Source: Pseudomonas oryzihabitans
GTDB taxonomy: Bacteria; Pseudomonadota; Gammaproteobacteria; Pseudomonadales; Pseudomonadaceae
Assembly: GCF_007665395.1 (NCBI RefSeq)
Contig: NZ_VDND01000006.1
Span: forward strand, 124,001 to 188,000
Reading direction: 5' to 3'
Length of the DNA stretch: 64,000 nucleotides
The notes under the pieces are model-generated. The model saw only the letters and a list, made by a program, of their open reading frames with translations. It was not told the origin of the DNA and did no database searches. Positions within the stretch are counted from its first letter, which is position 1. Every line of letters starts with the position of its first letter. A program made the translations under genes and the position numbers. Shown here in pieces: positions 18,127-27,672 of this stretch.

Positions 18127-19374
18127 TCAGGCCGGCAGCCGGCTTTCGCCCGCGAAGAGTTCTTCCAGCGTTTCGCGCCGACGGACCAGGTGGGCCTGGT
18201 CGCCATCCACCATCACCTCGGCCGCGCGGCCACGGGTGTTGTAGTTGGAACTCATGGTGAAGCCATAGGCCCCGGCGGAGCGGATGGCCAGCAGGTCGCC
18301 CTCGGCCAGCACCAGCTCGCGATCCTTGGCGAGGAAGTCGCCGGTCTCGCAGATGGGACCGACCAGGTCGTAGCGGCGGGCCTCGCCCTGGCGCGCGGCG
18401 ACCGGCTCCACCGCCATCCAGGCCTGGTACAGCGCCGGGCGGATGAGGTCGTTCATCGCCGCGTCGACGATGGCGAAGTCCTTGTGCGCGGTGTGCTTGA
18501 GGTATTCCACGCGGGTCAGCAGCACCCCGGCGTTGGCCACGATGAAGCGACCGGGCTCGAACACCAGCGTCAGCGAGCGACCCTCGATACGTTCGCGGAT
18601 GGCCTGGATGTAGTCGCCGGCCAACGGCGGCTGCTCGTCGCGATAGCGCACGCCCAAGCCACCGCCGAGGTCCAGGTGGCGCAGCACGATGCCGCGCTCG
18701 GCGAGGCGGTCGATCAGCGCCAGCAGGCGGTCGAGGGCATCGAGGAAGGGCGGCAGGCTGGTGAGCTGGGAGCCGATGTGGCAGTCCACCCCGAGGATGT
18801 CCAGATTCGGCAACTCGGCGGCGCGGGCGTAGACCGCCTCGGCGTCGGCGATGTCGATGCCGAACTTGTTTTCCTTGAGACCGGTGGAGATGTAGGGATG
18901 GGTACCGGCGTCGACGTCGGGATTGACCCGCAACGAGATCGGCGCGACCACGCCCAGCTCGGCGGCCACCTGCTGCAGCCGCTCCAGTTCGTCGGTGGAT
19001 TCGACGTTGAAGCAGTGCACGCCCACTTCCAGGGCACGGCGCATGTCGTCGCGGGTTTTGCCGACCCCGGAGAACACCACCTTGTGCGGATCGCCACCGG
19101 CGGCTAGCACCCGCTCCAGCTCGCCGCGGGAGACGATGTCGAAGCCGGCGCCCAGGCGTGCCAGGGCGTTGAGCACGCCGAGGTTGGAGTTGGCCTTGAC
19201 GGCGAAGCAGACCAGGTGCGACAGACCGGCCAGCGCATCGGTATAGGCGCGGTACTGGCCCTCGATGTGGGCCCGGGAATAGACGTAGGTGGGGGTGCCG
19301 AACTGCTGCGCCACGGCGCTCAGGGACACCCCTTCCGCGTGCAGTTCACCTGCACGGACAGCGAAGACTTCCAT
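18127..19374 (-). CDS. lysA: diaminopimelate decarboxylase LysA
   Basis: This 415-residue fold-type III PLP enzyme performs the last step of lysine synthesis (meso-DAP to lysine plus CO2). The PLP lysine is K60 in CFAVKANSN. Further hallmarks are the glycine-rich LDLGGGLGV phosphate loop, EPGRFIVANAG and PICETGDF, which supplies the active-site cysteine from the partner subunit. It is immediately downstream of lptM and upstream of dapF, as in other pseudomonads. Confidence 0.97.
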   Translation of the reverse strand: MEVFAVRAGELHAEGVSLSAVAQQFGTPTYVYSRAHIEGQYRAYTDALAGLSHLVCFAVKANSNLGVLNALARLGAGFDIVSRGELERVLAAGGDPHKVVFSGVGKTRDDMRRALEVGVHCFNVESTDELERLQQVAAELGVVAPISLRVNPDVDAGTHPYISTGLKENKFGIDIADAEAVYARAAELPNLDILGVDCHIGSQLTSLPPFLDALDRLLALIDRLAERGIVLRHLDLGGGLGVRYRDEQPPLAGDYIQAIRERIEGRSLTLVFEPGRFIVANAGVLLTRVEYLKHTAHKDFAIVDAAMNDLIRPALYQAWMAVEPVAARQGEARRYDLVGPICETGDFLAKDRELVLAEGDLLAIRSAGAYGFTMSSNYNTRGRAAEVMVDGDQAHLVRRRETLEELFAGESRLPA

Positions 19375-19383
19375 GGGGGCTCC

Positions 19384-19509
19384 TTAGAACACGTCGTGGC
19401 GATGTTCTTTGGCGGCCTTCTGGTCGTCGGGCAGGTACAGCGGGCCTTTCTGACCGCAACCAGCCAGCAGGCAGGCACAGGCGATGAAGAGGAGGGAGAG
19501 GCGCTTCAT
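19384..19509 (-). CDS. lptM: small lipoprotein LptM (YifL/LppL)
   Basis: This 41-residue lipoprotein precursor has a lipobox LLAGC at residues 15-19, followed by GQKGPLYLP, the strongly conserved mature N-terminus of YifL/LptM. LptM is known to associate with the LptD/E LPS translocon in the outer membrane and to help LptD disulphide maturation. The gene heads the lysA-dapF operon, called lppL in P. aeruginosa. The start at 19509 gives a normal signal peptide. Longer readings run antisense into cyaY. Confidence 0.93.
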   Translation of the reverse strand: MKRLSLLFIACACLLAGCGQKGPLYLPDDQKAAKEHRHDVF

Positions 19510-19540
19510 GACGCTAAACCTATACGAAAAGATGATATTG

Positions 19541-19557
19541 CCCCGAGTATAACGGGG
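19541..19557 (-). promoter_or_regulatory. candidate -10 with palindrome upstream of lptM-lysA
   Basis: A minus-strand TATACT (19546-19551) lies about 37 nt before the lptM start and is embedded in CCCCG-N7-CGGGG (19541-19545 and 19553-19557). The -35 is poor. The palindrome over a -10 could be an operator, but it is only 5 bp per arm. Confidence 0.3.
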
Positions 19558-19680
19558 TTGCACGGCTCTTTGACACGCCCGCTTGGGCTGCCGCGCCCGC
19601 GCCGCCGAAAGCCACGACTGGACGCCATCTGGGCGGCCGGCTACCGTGCGGCGATTCTTTCCCTTCTTTCGAGGATCCTC

Positions 19681-20010
19681 ATGAGCCGGCTCAGCGAAGC
19701 GCAATTCCATCACCTCGTCGACCAGACCCAGCGCCAGGTGGAGGACGCCTACGACGACAGCGGCCTGGACCTCGACCTGGAAAACGCTGGCGGCGTGCTG
19801 ACGGTCAAGTTCGACAACGGCAGCCAGGTGATCCTCAGTCGCCAGCCGCCGCTGGTACAGCTCTGGGTGGCGGCGCGCTCGGGTGGCTACCACTTCGATT
19901 GGGACGGCCAGCACTGGGTCTGCGACAGCTCGCCGGAGACCCTCGGCGCCCTGCTGGTGCGGGTGACCCTGGAGCAGGCCGGCGAGAGCGTGGCCTTTCC
20001 CGGGTTGTAG
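19681..20010 (+). CDS. cyaY: frataxin-like iron-sulfur assembly protein CyaY
   Basis: This 109-residue frataxin homologue has an acidic first helix ([15 protein letters not shown]) that binds iron and the IscS surface, followed by the beta-sheet signature [19 protein letters not shown] and [15 protein letters not shown]. It modulates Fe-S cluster assembly. GAGGA precedes the ATG at 19681. It is divergent from lptM and is followed by a strong intrinsic terminator. Confidence 0.95.
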   Translation: MSRLSEAQFHHLVDQTQRQVEDAYDDSGLDLDLENAGGVLTVKFDNGSQVILSRQPPLVQLWVAARSGGYHFDWDGQHWVCDSSPETLGALLVRVTLEQAGESVAFPGL

Positions 20011-20067
20011 CGACCTGTGGTCGGCGTGGCTTGACCGCTGCCGCGACCCCTGTGCTAGCGTGACCTG

Positions 20068-20096
20068 ACGGCGCCTTTCGAGCGCCGTTTTCTTTT
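20068..20096 (+). terminator. Rho-independent terminator after cyaY
   Basis: A perfect 7-bp stem ACGGCGC/GCGCCGT (20068-20074 and 20082-20088) with a 7-nt loop is followed by TTTTCTTTT. It lies 58 bp beyond the cyaY stop. Confidence 0.85.
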
Positions 20097-20200
20097 GCCG
20101 CGCCGTTGCGGCTTCCCTCCGGGCGCTCGCCGCCCGTCATCCCGATGGTCCACCGCGCTCAGCGGCGGGGGCCGCATCGTCTCGTTTCCAGGAGTCCGCC

Positions 20201-20578
20201 ATGCGCCATGCATTGCCCATCACCGTTTCCGCTGCCGATCTGCCGCGCCTCGAACGGCTGCTCGACGACCTGCCCGAATTCGGACCCGTGGCCGAGGCGC
20301 TCGACCAGGAACTGGCCCGCGCGCGGGTGGTGGCGCCCGACGAGGTCGGTGCCGTGGTCACCATGAATTCGCGGGTACGCTGTCGCGAGACCGCTACCGG
20401 CAAGGAATACCAGGTGGTGCTGGTCTATCCCGAAGACGCCGGCGCGACGGGCCGTATCTCGGTGCTGGCGCCGGCGGGCAGTGCCCTGCTCGGCGCGACG
20501 CCGGGCGAGCGGCTCAGCTGGCCGGTGCCCGGCGGCAAGGAACAGCAGGTGGAGCTGCTGGCACTGGAGCCGGCCTAG
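20201..20578 (+). CDS. rnk: regulator of nucleoside diphosphate kinase Rnk
   Basis: This 125-residue protein combines a short N-terminal coiled segment with a GreA/GreB-type C-terminal FKBP-like domain (TGKEYQVVLVYPEDA, RISVLAPAGSALLG). Rnk binds RNA polymerase near the secondary channel but lacks the acidic tip that activates transcript cleavage. In P. aeruginosa it influences Ndk levels and alginate-related regulation. CAGGAG lies 7 nt before the ATG. Its TAG stop shares the four bases CTAG with the stop of the converging gene. Confidence 0.92.
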   Translation: MRHALPITVSAADLPRLERLLDDLPEFGPVAEALDQELARARVVAPDEVGAVVTMNSRVRCRETATGKEYQVVLVYPEDAGATGRISVLAPAGSALLGATPGERLSWPVPGGKEQQVELLALEPA

Positions 20579-20853
20579 TCCTCGGTGGCTTCCGGCAGCT
20601 CCGGCAGGGCGCGCAGCAGCTGTTCGTAGTGGGCGCTATCGAAGGGACGATCGGCGGCCAGCATGACGTCGATTTCATACGCCAGCGCCTGGGCCATGAG
20701 CAGCACCGCGTCCTCGCGGTCGTAGCCAACCAGGGTCAGCTTGTTGAGCACGGCCTGGACATAGGCGGGCTCGCCCGCGGCCAGCTGGTTCTCCACCGCT
20801 TCGATTAGATGGGAGGACACGAAGGATTCTTCGTCATCGGCGTGGTCAATCAT
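20575..20853 (-). CDS. small acidic protein of unknown function next to rnk
   Basis: This 92-residue acidic, helical protein starts MIDHADDEESFVSSHLIEAVE and is not a named family I can identify with certainty. It probably corresponds to the conserved hypothetical gene beside rnk in other pseudomonads (PA5273 region). There is no signal peptide or membrane segment. AGGT lies about 10 nt before the ATG at 20853. An upstream extension overlaps the corA promoter region and is less likely. Its TAG stop overlaps the rnk TAG on the opposite strand. Confidence 0.75.
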   Translation of the reverse strand: MIDHADDEESFVSSHLIEAVENQLAAGEPAYVQAVLNKLTLVGYDREDAVLLMAQALAYEIDVMLAADRPFDSAHYEQLLRALPELPEATED

Positions 20854-20908
20854 GTCTGGATACCTTTTGTTACAGTGCGACCCCTGATTCTGGCCTGGAG
20901 TCTTCGGA

Positions 20909-21895
20909 ATGATCACCTGCTATCGCCTGTCCGCCAACGAGCTGGTCGCGCAGCCGCTGTCGCCGGGGGACCCCCTGCCGGAAGACCTGCTCTGGGTCGA
21001 CCTGCTCGACCCCAGCGAGGCGGAGGAGCGCTATCTGGAACAGGCCCTGGCGATGGACATCCCCACCCGGGAAGAGATCGCCGAGATCGAGGAGTCCTCG
21101 CGACTCTACCAGACCGACCAGGCGCTGCACCTCACCACCACGGTGGTCAGTGGCTTCAGCGAGCACCAGCCGCAGGCCTCGGTGGTCAACTTCGTGCTGA
21201 CCCCCGACTGGCTGGTGACGGTGCGCTACGCCGAACTGGCGGCGTTCAAGGCCTTTCTTGGCAAGGCCCAGCAGCAGGCGAGCCAGCACTGTCGCAGCGA
21301 TGTCATCTTCGCCTCGCTGCTGGACAGCCTGGTGGACCGGGTGGCCGACATCCTCGAATCGGTCCAGGCGCATCTCAACCGGCTGGCCAAGGCGGTGTTC
21401 CGCGAGCCCCTCGATCCGCAGCAGGCCAAGCAGCAGCCGAAGACCGACCTGCAGTCCATCGTCAAGCAGCTGGGGCGCAGCAACCAGCTGCTGGCCCAGC
21501 TCAGCGAGAGCCTGCTGGGCATCAACCGGATCGTTTCCTACCTGCGCCGCGCCGGCGCCACCTGGATCTCCGGCACGGCCAAGACCTGGTTCAAGACCCT
21601 GGAGCGCGACGTGCGCTCGCTCAGCGACTACCAGGCCAAGATGAACGGCGAGATCGGCTTCCTGCTCGACGCTACCCTGGGCCTGATCAGCGTGGAGCAG
21701 AACAACATCGTCAAGGTGTTCACCATCGCCTCGGTGCTGTTCCTGCCGCCGACCCTGGTGGGCACCATCTACGGGATGAACTTCAAGGTCATGCCCGAGC
21801 TGGACTGGCATTTCGGCTATCCCCTGGCGCTGGGCGCCATGGTGGTGTCGGCGCTGATCCCCTATGCCTGGTTCAAATTTCGCCGCTGGCTGTAG
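20909..21895 (+). CDS. corA: CorA family magnesium/divalent cation transporter
   Basis: This 328-residue protein has a long cytoplasmic N-terminal domain and two C-terminal helices. The defining YGMNF motif lies at the end of the first helix (LFLPPTLVGTIYGMNF), and the second helix is LALGAMVVSALIPYAWF before a basic tail. CorA channels take up Mg2+ (also Co2+ and Ni2+) as pentamers. It is divergent from the small acidic gene with a 55-bp gap. GGAG lies near the ATG. Confidence 0.93.
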   Translation: MITCYRLSANELVAQPLSPGDPLPEDLLWVDLLDPSEAEERYLEQALAMDIPTREEIAEIEESSRLYQTDQALHLTTTVVSGFSEHQPQASVVNFVLTPDWLVTVRYAELAAFKAFLGKAQQQASQHCRSDVIFASLLDSLVDRVADILESVQAHLNRLAKAVFREPLDPQQAKQQPKTDLQSIVKQLGRSNQLLAQLSESLLGINRIVSYLRRAGATWISGTAKTWFKTLERDVRSLSDYQAKMNGEIGFLLDATLGLISVEQNNIVKVFTIASVLFLPPTLVGTIYGMNFKVMPELDWHFGYPLALGAMVVSALIPYAWFKFRRWL

Positions 21896-21931
21896 CCGGC
21901 AGCATCCATCGCTCCTCGAGGAGGCATAGCT

Positions 21932-22807
21932 ATGCGTATCGGATTCATCGGCCTGGGCGGCATGGGCCAGGGTATGGCCGCCAATCTGCTCAAGGCCGGT
22001 CATGAGGTGGTGGTCTGGAATCGCTCCCAGGAGCCGGTCCAGGCCCTGGTCGCGCAGGGCGCCCGCGCGGCGGCCACGCCGGCGGAGGCCTTCGACGTGG
22101 AGGTGGTGTTCAGCATCCTGGCCAATGACGCCGCCACCCGCGCGGTGATCCTCGACAGCGGCGCCCTGCAGGGCGCACGTACCGGGCTGATCCACGTCAG
22201 CATGGCCACCCTGTCGGTGGCCCTGGTCGACGAACTGGTCGCGCGCCATGCCGAAGCCGGCGTGGGCTATGTGGCGGCGCCGGTGTTCGGGCGCACCGAC
22301 GTGGCCGCCAGTGGCCAGCTCAACATCGTGGTGGCAGGGGATCCTGAGGCGATCGCGCGGGTCCAGCCACTGCTCGATGTGCTGGGCCGCAAGACCTGGC
22401 CGGTGGGCACGGAGCCGCGGCAGGCCAATGTGGTGAAGATCGCCGGCAACTTCATGATCGCCAGCGCCATCGAGACCATGGGCGAGAGCACCGCCCTGGC
22501 GCGCAGCTATGGGGTGGAGCCGGCGGCGCTGCTGGACATCCTCACCAGCACCCTGTTCGCCGCGCCGGTCTACCAGAACTACGGTCGCCTGCTGACCGAG
22601 CGAAAGTTCTCGCCCGCCGCCTTCAAGCTCAGTCTGGGCCTCAAGGACGTCGGCCTGGCACTGGCGGCCGGGCAGGAAAAGGCGGTACCGCTACCCTTCG
22701 CCAGCGTCCTAAGGGACAACCTGCTGGAGGCCGTCGCCCAGGGCGAAGGCGATCTGGACTGGGTGGCGCTGGGGCAGAGGTCGCACAAGAAGGCCGGCCT
22801 CGACTGA
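21932..22807 (+). CDS. NAD(P)-dependent beta-hydroxyacid dehydrogenase family protein
   Basis: This 291-residue protein belongs to the 3-hydroxyisobutyrate/6-phosphogluconate dehydrogenase-like family. It has the dinucleotide fold GFIGLGGMGQGMAANL at residues 4-19 and the catalytic lysine in VVKIAGNFM. The usual substrate-binding DAPVSGG is replaced by AAPVFGRTD, as in the GLYR/imine-reductase-like subgroup. The substrate may be a short aldehyde or hydroxyacid and cannot be fixed. GAGGAGG precedes the ATG. The gene converges with the next one with an 8-bp gap. Confidence 0.85.
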   Translation: MRIGFIGLGGMGQGMAANLLKAGHEVVVWNRSQEPVQALVAQGARAAATPAEAFDVEVVFSILANDAATRAVILDSGALQGARTGLIHVSMATLSVALVDELVARHAEAGVGYVAAPVFGRTDVAASGQLNIVVAGDPEAIARVQPLLDVLGRKTWPVGTEPRQANVVKIAGNFMIASAIETMGESTALARSYGVEPAALLDILTSTLFAAPVYQNYGRLLTERKFSPAAFKLSLGLKDVGLALAAGQEKAVPLPFASVLRDNLLEAVAQGEGDLDWVALGQRSHKKAGLD

Positions 22808-22815
22808 GCGCCGCG

Positions 22816-23580
22816 CTACTTGCAGGCGGTGCCCAGCGCCGCCAGCGATAGCGGATAGAACTGCAGGTTGTAGCCCGAAGTCTTGGCCTGGCTGCAGCGC
22901 TTGGTGCTGTAGAGGCCGTAGTCGATGATCATCACCGGCTTCTTCTGGGTACGGAAGTAGCTGTAGGCATTGCACTCGGCGTAGTCGTAGCAGCTCTCGT
23001 TGATCGCGAAGTCGAACTTCGGGTAGAGGCTGGGTACCAGGTCCACGGCGTTCTTCAGGCCCACCAGCAGACTGCGCTTGTGCGCCTCGTCGGCCAGCCA
23101 GTTGAGGAAGTCCAGTTGCTGGGCCTTGGTCAGCTTGAGGCCGTTGGGGTTGGAATAGCCATCGACGTTGTCCGGGTCGACGCCGTGGCAACCCTTCTGC
23201 ACGGCCAGGTCCAGGCGCTTGGCCAGCAGGGTGCGGACGTCGGCGCGGCGGATGTCCAGCCAGCGCTCGCCCGGCCAGGCGTCCAGCGCCTTGCCCAGGG
23301 CGGCCTTGGAATAGAGGGCGGCATCGGGTCGCCAGTCTTCCCAGGTACCGGCGCTGAAGTAGCAGATCACCGTCTTCCCGTTGCCCTTCAGGTTGGCGAT
23401 CACCGCCTTGCTGTTGTCGTAGAGATCGATGTCGTAGAGGGTGCGATTGGGTTTCTGCAGCACGCCGTTCAGCTGGACATGCCAGGTGAGGGTCTGGGGC
23501 AGCGATGCGGGCAGGGCCGCCTGGCTGGAGGCGGCGGCGAACATCCCGCAAAGCAGGAGGGAACAGGCTGAAAGGCGCAT
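22816..23580 (-). CDS. secreted GH114-like glycosidase (endo-alpha-1,4-polygalactosaminidase family)
   Basis: This 254-residue protein has a signal peptide (1-21, ending SSQA) and a GH114 TIM-barrel domain. Family hallmarks are TWHVQLNG, VICYFSAGTWEDWRPD, the acidic GVDPDNVDGY and the Cys-containing INESCYDYAEC. Founding members cleave alpha-1,4-galactosamine polymers, and related domains occur beside Pel-type polysaccharide genes. It is probably periplasmic or extracellular. The substrate is inferred. It is monocistronic and converges with the dehydrogenase gene. Confidence 0.85.
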   Translation of the reverse strand: MRLSACSLLLCGMFAAASSQAALPASLPQTLTWHVQLNGVLQKPNRTLYDIDLYDNSKAVIANLKGNGKTVICYFSAGTWEDWRPDAALYSKAALGKALDAWPGERWLDIRRADVRTLLAKRLDLAVQKGCHGVDPDNVDGYSNPNGLKLTKAQQLDFLNWLADEAHKRSLLVGLKNAVDLVPSLYPKFDFAINESCYDYAECNAYSYFRTQKKPVMIIDYGLYSTKRCSQAKTSGYNLQFYPLSLAALGTACK

Positions 23581-23681
23581 GAGACTTGACTCGGACGGCT
23601 GGTCAAGCCCTCAGTATCGGCTGACTTGCCCAGGGCATGAGTGCCAGTCGTCGTACCTATCGGCGCCCGGTCGGCAGCCGC

Positions 23682-24233
23682 TCAGCGCGGCGCCAGGGTG
23701 TCCAGCCAGAGATCCCTGTCGTAGACGGATCGCAGCCGGACATGGCGCCGTTCGGGCGGTGCGGCCTGCATTTCCGTCAGGTAGCGCTGCCGATGAACGG
23801 CATGGCGTGTCCAGGCCCAGGCGATCACGGACTTTTCCGGTCTGAGGCTCAGCAGGTTGCTCCAGCGTTCGCGGTTGCCGTTCCAGAGGGTCTGGCGGGT
23901 CAGGCGGCGACGCAGGGTGCGCAGGACGAGCTGGCGCATGATCAGTGGCCTGGGCAAATCCAGCCAGATCACCAGGTCGGCGCGCGCCAGGATGGTGGGG
24001 CGCACCACCGAATAGTTGCCGTCGACGATCCAGTCATCCCCGCCGAGGGCGGTGGCGCCCGCCTGGCGAAATTCGTCCTCGGGCAGGGGCTGCCAGTCCG
24101 GCTGGTGGTAGAGGCCGTCCAGTTCGATGTGCCGGTAGCCCAGGCGCCGGGCGAGCTCCCGCGCCAGGGTGGTCTTGCCCGCTCCCGCGCAGCCGACCAC
24201 GGAGATGCGGCGGCCGGGAGGAGCGGGAGGCAT
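23682..24233 (-). CDS. P-loop nucleotide kinase-like protein (adenylate kinase/topology-modulation type)
   Basis: This 183-residue P-loop NTPase has Walker A VGCAGAGKTT near residues 12-21, then ELDGLYHQPDWQP, DDWIVDGNYS and VIWLDLPRP. This is the pattern of small adenylate kinase-like proteins annotated FlaR/topology modulation. The real substrate is unknown. The ATG at 24233 follows the argH stop by one base, suggesting coupling. A GTG ten codons upstream, inside argH, is possible but has no better ribosome binding site. Confidence 0.8.
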   Translation of the reverse strand: MPPAPPGRRISVVGCAGAGKTTLARELARRLGYRHIELDGLYHQPDWQPLPEDEFRQAGATALGGDDWIVDGNYSVVRPTILARADLVIWLDLPRPLIMRQLVLRTLRRRLTRQTLWNGNRERWSNLLSLRPEKSVIAWAWTRHAVHRQRYLTEMQAAPPERRHVRLRSVYDRDLWLDTLAPR

Positions 24234-24234
24234 C

Positions 24235-25629
<1,395 letters not shown>

Positions 25630-25757
25630 GGATCGGCCTGCTGCTGGGCTTGTCGAGAAAAGAGAGAGGAGGGCGATGATAGCAGCCTTGGCCCGGCCCG
25701 GGCCCGCCTCGCTACCGGCGACTTGCCGACGAATGGCATCTGACCCACACTGCCTTC

Positions 25758-26834
25758 ATGATACTCGAACGTCGCAAAACCCCCCGACCGGTCAAGGTCG
25801 ACGACTTCTTCGTCCCGGCGCTCTGCGAGCCGGAGGCCCTGCTCGTGCTGGTGGTCCTCGCTGAGCTGCTGGTCCTGGTGCTGGTGCTGGCCGAACCCTT
25901 CACCCTGCAGTTCAACTGGATCCGCCTGGCGCTGGTGTCCTTGTTCGTGCAGTGGATCGTGCTGCTGTCGGCGGCGCTGCTCTGTCGCCTGCGGCCCTGG
26001 CTCGCGCGTCATCGCCCGGTGGTGGCCGGCGGCTTCTGCTGCGCCATCGTGGTGGCGCTCACGCTTTGCTGCACCCTGGTGGCCGACTGGCTGCAGCTGG
26101 CCGGGCCGCTGCAGCGGGTGGGCGAGGTGCGGCTGTACATGCGGCATGCGCTGATCGCCCTGATCATGTCGATGCTGCTGCTGAGGTATTTCTGGCTGCA
26201 AAGCCAGTGGCGACGCCAGCAGCAGGCCGAGTTGCAGGCGCGCATCGAGTCGCTGCAGGCACGTATCCGGCCGCACTTCCTGTTCAACAGCCTCAACAGC
26301 ATCGCCAGCCTGGTCGCCCTGGACGCCGACAAGGCCGAGCGCGCGGTGCTGGACCTGTCGGCGCTGTTCCGCGCCAGCCTCGCCCAGCCCGGCACCAAGG
26401 TGCGCTGGTCCGAGGAGCTGGAGCTGTCGCGTCGTTACCTGGAGATCGAACGCCTGCGCCTGGGCGATCGCCTGCAGCTGCAGTGGGACGTCGACGGGGT
26501 GCCGGCCGACCTGCCGATTCCCCAGCTGACGCTGCAGCCGCTCCTGGAGAATGCCCTGATCTACGGCGTCGCGCCGCGTATCGAAGGTGGCCTGGTGACC
26601 ATCTACGCGACCTACCGCGACGGGGTGTTCGAACTGGTCATCAGCAACCCCTACGACCCGGAGGTAGAGCAGCAGCCGCGCCCCCCCAAGGGCACTCGTC
26701 AAGCTTTGAGCAATATCGAAGCGCGATTAACGGCACTTTTCGGACCAGCTGCGAGTCTCAAAATCGAACGCCGCGACCAGCGGCATACAACGTCTCTTCG
26801 CTATCCATGCGAGCGACTCATGCGGGAAGCCTGA
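25758..26834 (+). CDS. algZ: sensor histidine kinase AlgZ (FimS), LytS type
   Basis: This 358-residue protein has several N-terminal membrane helices (about 26-147) and a HisKA_7TM/LytS-like kinase core. The phosphoacceptor is H173 in RPHFLFNSLNS. The N-box is QPLLENALIYG, and the G-box is degenerate, as known for AlgZ. With AlgR it controls twitching, alginate and virulence genes in P. aeruginosa. The last roughly 130 bp are noticeably more AT-rich than the rest of the gene. It is divergent from argH, and algR begins 4 nt after its stop. Confidence 0.95.
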   Translation: MILERRKTPRPVKVDDFFVPALCEPEALLVLVVLAELLVLVLVLAEPFTLQFNWIRLALVSLFVQWIVLLSAALLCRLRPWLARHRPVVAGGFCCAIVVALTLCCTLVADWLQLAGPLQRVGEVRLYMRHALIALIMSMLLLRYFWLQSQWRRQQQAELQARIESLQARIRPHFLFNSLNSIASLVALDADKAERAVLDLSALFRASLAQPGTKVRWSEELELSRRYLEIERLRLGDRLQLQWDVDGVPADLPIPQLTLQPLLENALIYGVAPRIEGGLVTIYATYRDGVFELVISNPYDPEVEQQPRPPKGTRQALSNIEARLTALFGPAASLKIERRDQRHTTSLRYPCERLMREA

Positions 26835-26838
26835 GCTT

Positions 26839-27585
26839 ATGAATGTCCTGATCGTCGATGACGAACCCTTGGCGCGCGAGCGTCTGGCCCGTCTGGTGGG
26901 GCAACTGGACGGTTATACCGCCCTGGAGCCAACAGCCACCAACGGTGAGGAAGCCCTCGCTTTGGTTGAAAACCTCAAGCCCGATATCGTCCTGCTCGAC
27001 ATCCGCATGCCGGGTCTGGACGGTCTGCAGGTGGCGGCGCGGCTCTGCGAGCGGGAGTCACCGCCGGCAGTGATCTTCGTCACCGCCCACGACGAGTACG
27101 CGCTCGACGCCTTCCAGGTCAGCGCCGTGGGCTACCTGGTCAAGCCGGTGCGCCAGGAAGACCTGGCCGCGGCCCTGGGTAAGGCGCAGCGGCCGAATCG
27201 CATGCAGCTGGCCGCCCTGACCAAGCCGCCGGCGAGTGGTGGTCCTGGCCCGCGCAGCCACATCAGCGCGCGCACCCGCAAGGGCATCGAGCTGATCCCG
27301 CTGGACGACGTGGTCTACTTCATCGCCGACCACAAGTACGTGACCCTGAGACACTCCGGTGGCGAGGTGCTGCTGGACGAGCCGCTCAAGGCACTGGAAG
27401 ACGAATTCGGCGAGCGCTTCGTGCGCATCCACCGCAATGCGCTGGTCTCCCGCGAGCGCATCGAGCGGCTGCAACGCACGCCCCTGGGCCACTTCCAGCT
27501 GTTCCTCAAGGGCATGAACGGCGACGCCCTGACCGTCAGCCGCCGCCATGTGGCCGGCGTGCGCCGGCTGATGCACAGCATCTGA
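26839..27585 (+). CDS. algR: LytTR-family response regulator AlgR
   Basis: This 248-residue regulator has a receiver domain (1-120; acidic pair D7-D8 area, phosphoacceptor D54, lysine in YLVKPVRQED) and a LytTR DNA-binding domain (about 140-245; ISARTRKGIELIPLDDVVYF). It is the partner of AlgZ. In P. aeruginosa AlgR activates algD, fimU operon and c-di-GMP genes. GGGAAG lies before the ATG. hemC follows after 87 bp, as in PAO1. Confidence 0.97.
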   Translation: MNVLIVDDEPLARERLARLVGQLDGYTALEPTATNGEEALALVENLKPDIVLLDIRMPGLDGLQVAARLCERESPPAVIFVTAHDEYALDAFQVSAVGYLVKPVRQEDLAAALGKAQRPNRMQLAALTKPPASGGPGPRSHISARTRKGIELIPLDDVVYFIADHKYVTLRHSGGEVLLDEPLKALEDEFGERFVRIHRNALVSRERIERLQRTPLGHFQLFLKGMNGDALTVSRRHVAGVRRLMHSI

Positions 27586-27639
27586 CGGCGTTTCCAGGGC
27601 GGCGACCGGCGCGCGACGAGGAAGGGGCGCCGGTCGACC

Positions 27640-27648
27640 TGCTATCAT
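27640..27648 (+). promoter_or_regulatory. candidate extended -10 promoter of hemC
   Basis: TGCTATCAT matches an extended -10 (TGn plus a 5/6 TATAAT) and would give a leader of about 18 nt before the chosen hemC start. A 10-bp GC-rich inverted repeat (27603-27612 and 27627-27636) lies just upstream but has no T-tract. Confidence 0.4.
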
Positions 27649-27672
27649 GGCCGGCAATCTGACGTGCCGGTA

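Noticed and set aside
27603..27636. Terminator between algR and hemC
   Set aside because: The 10-bp inverted repeat has a 14-nt loop but no following T-tract, and a good extended -10 lies just after it.
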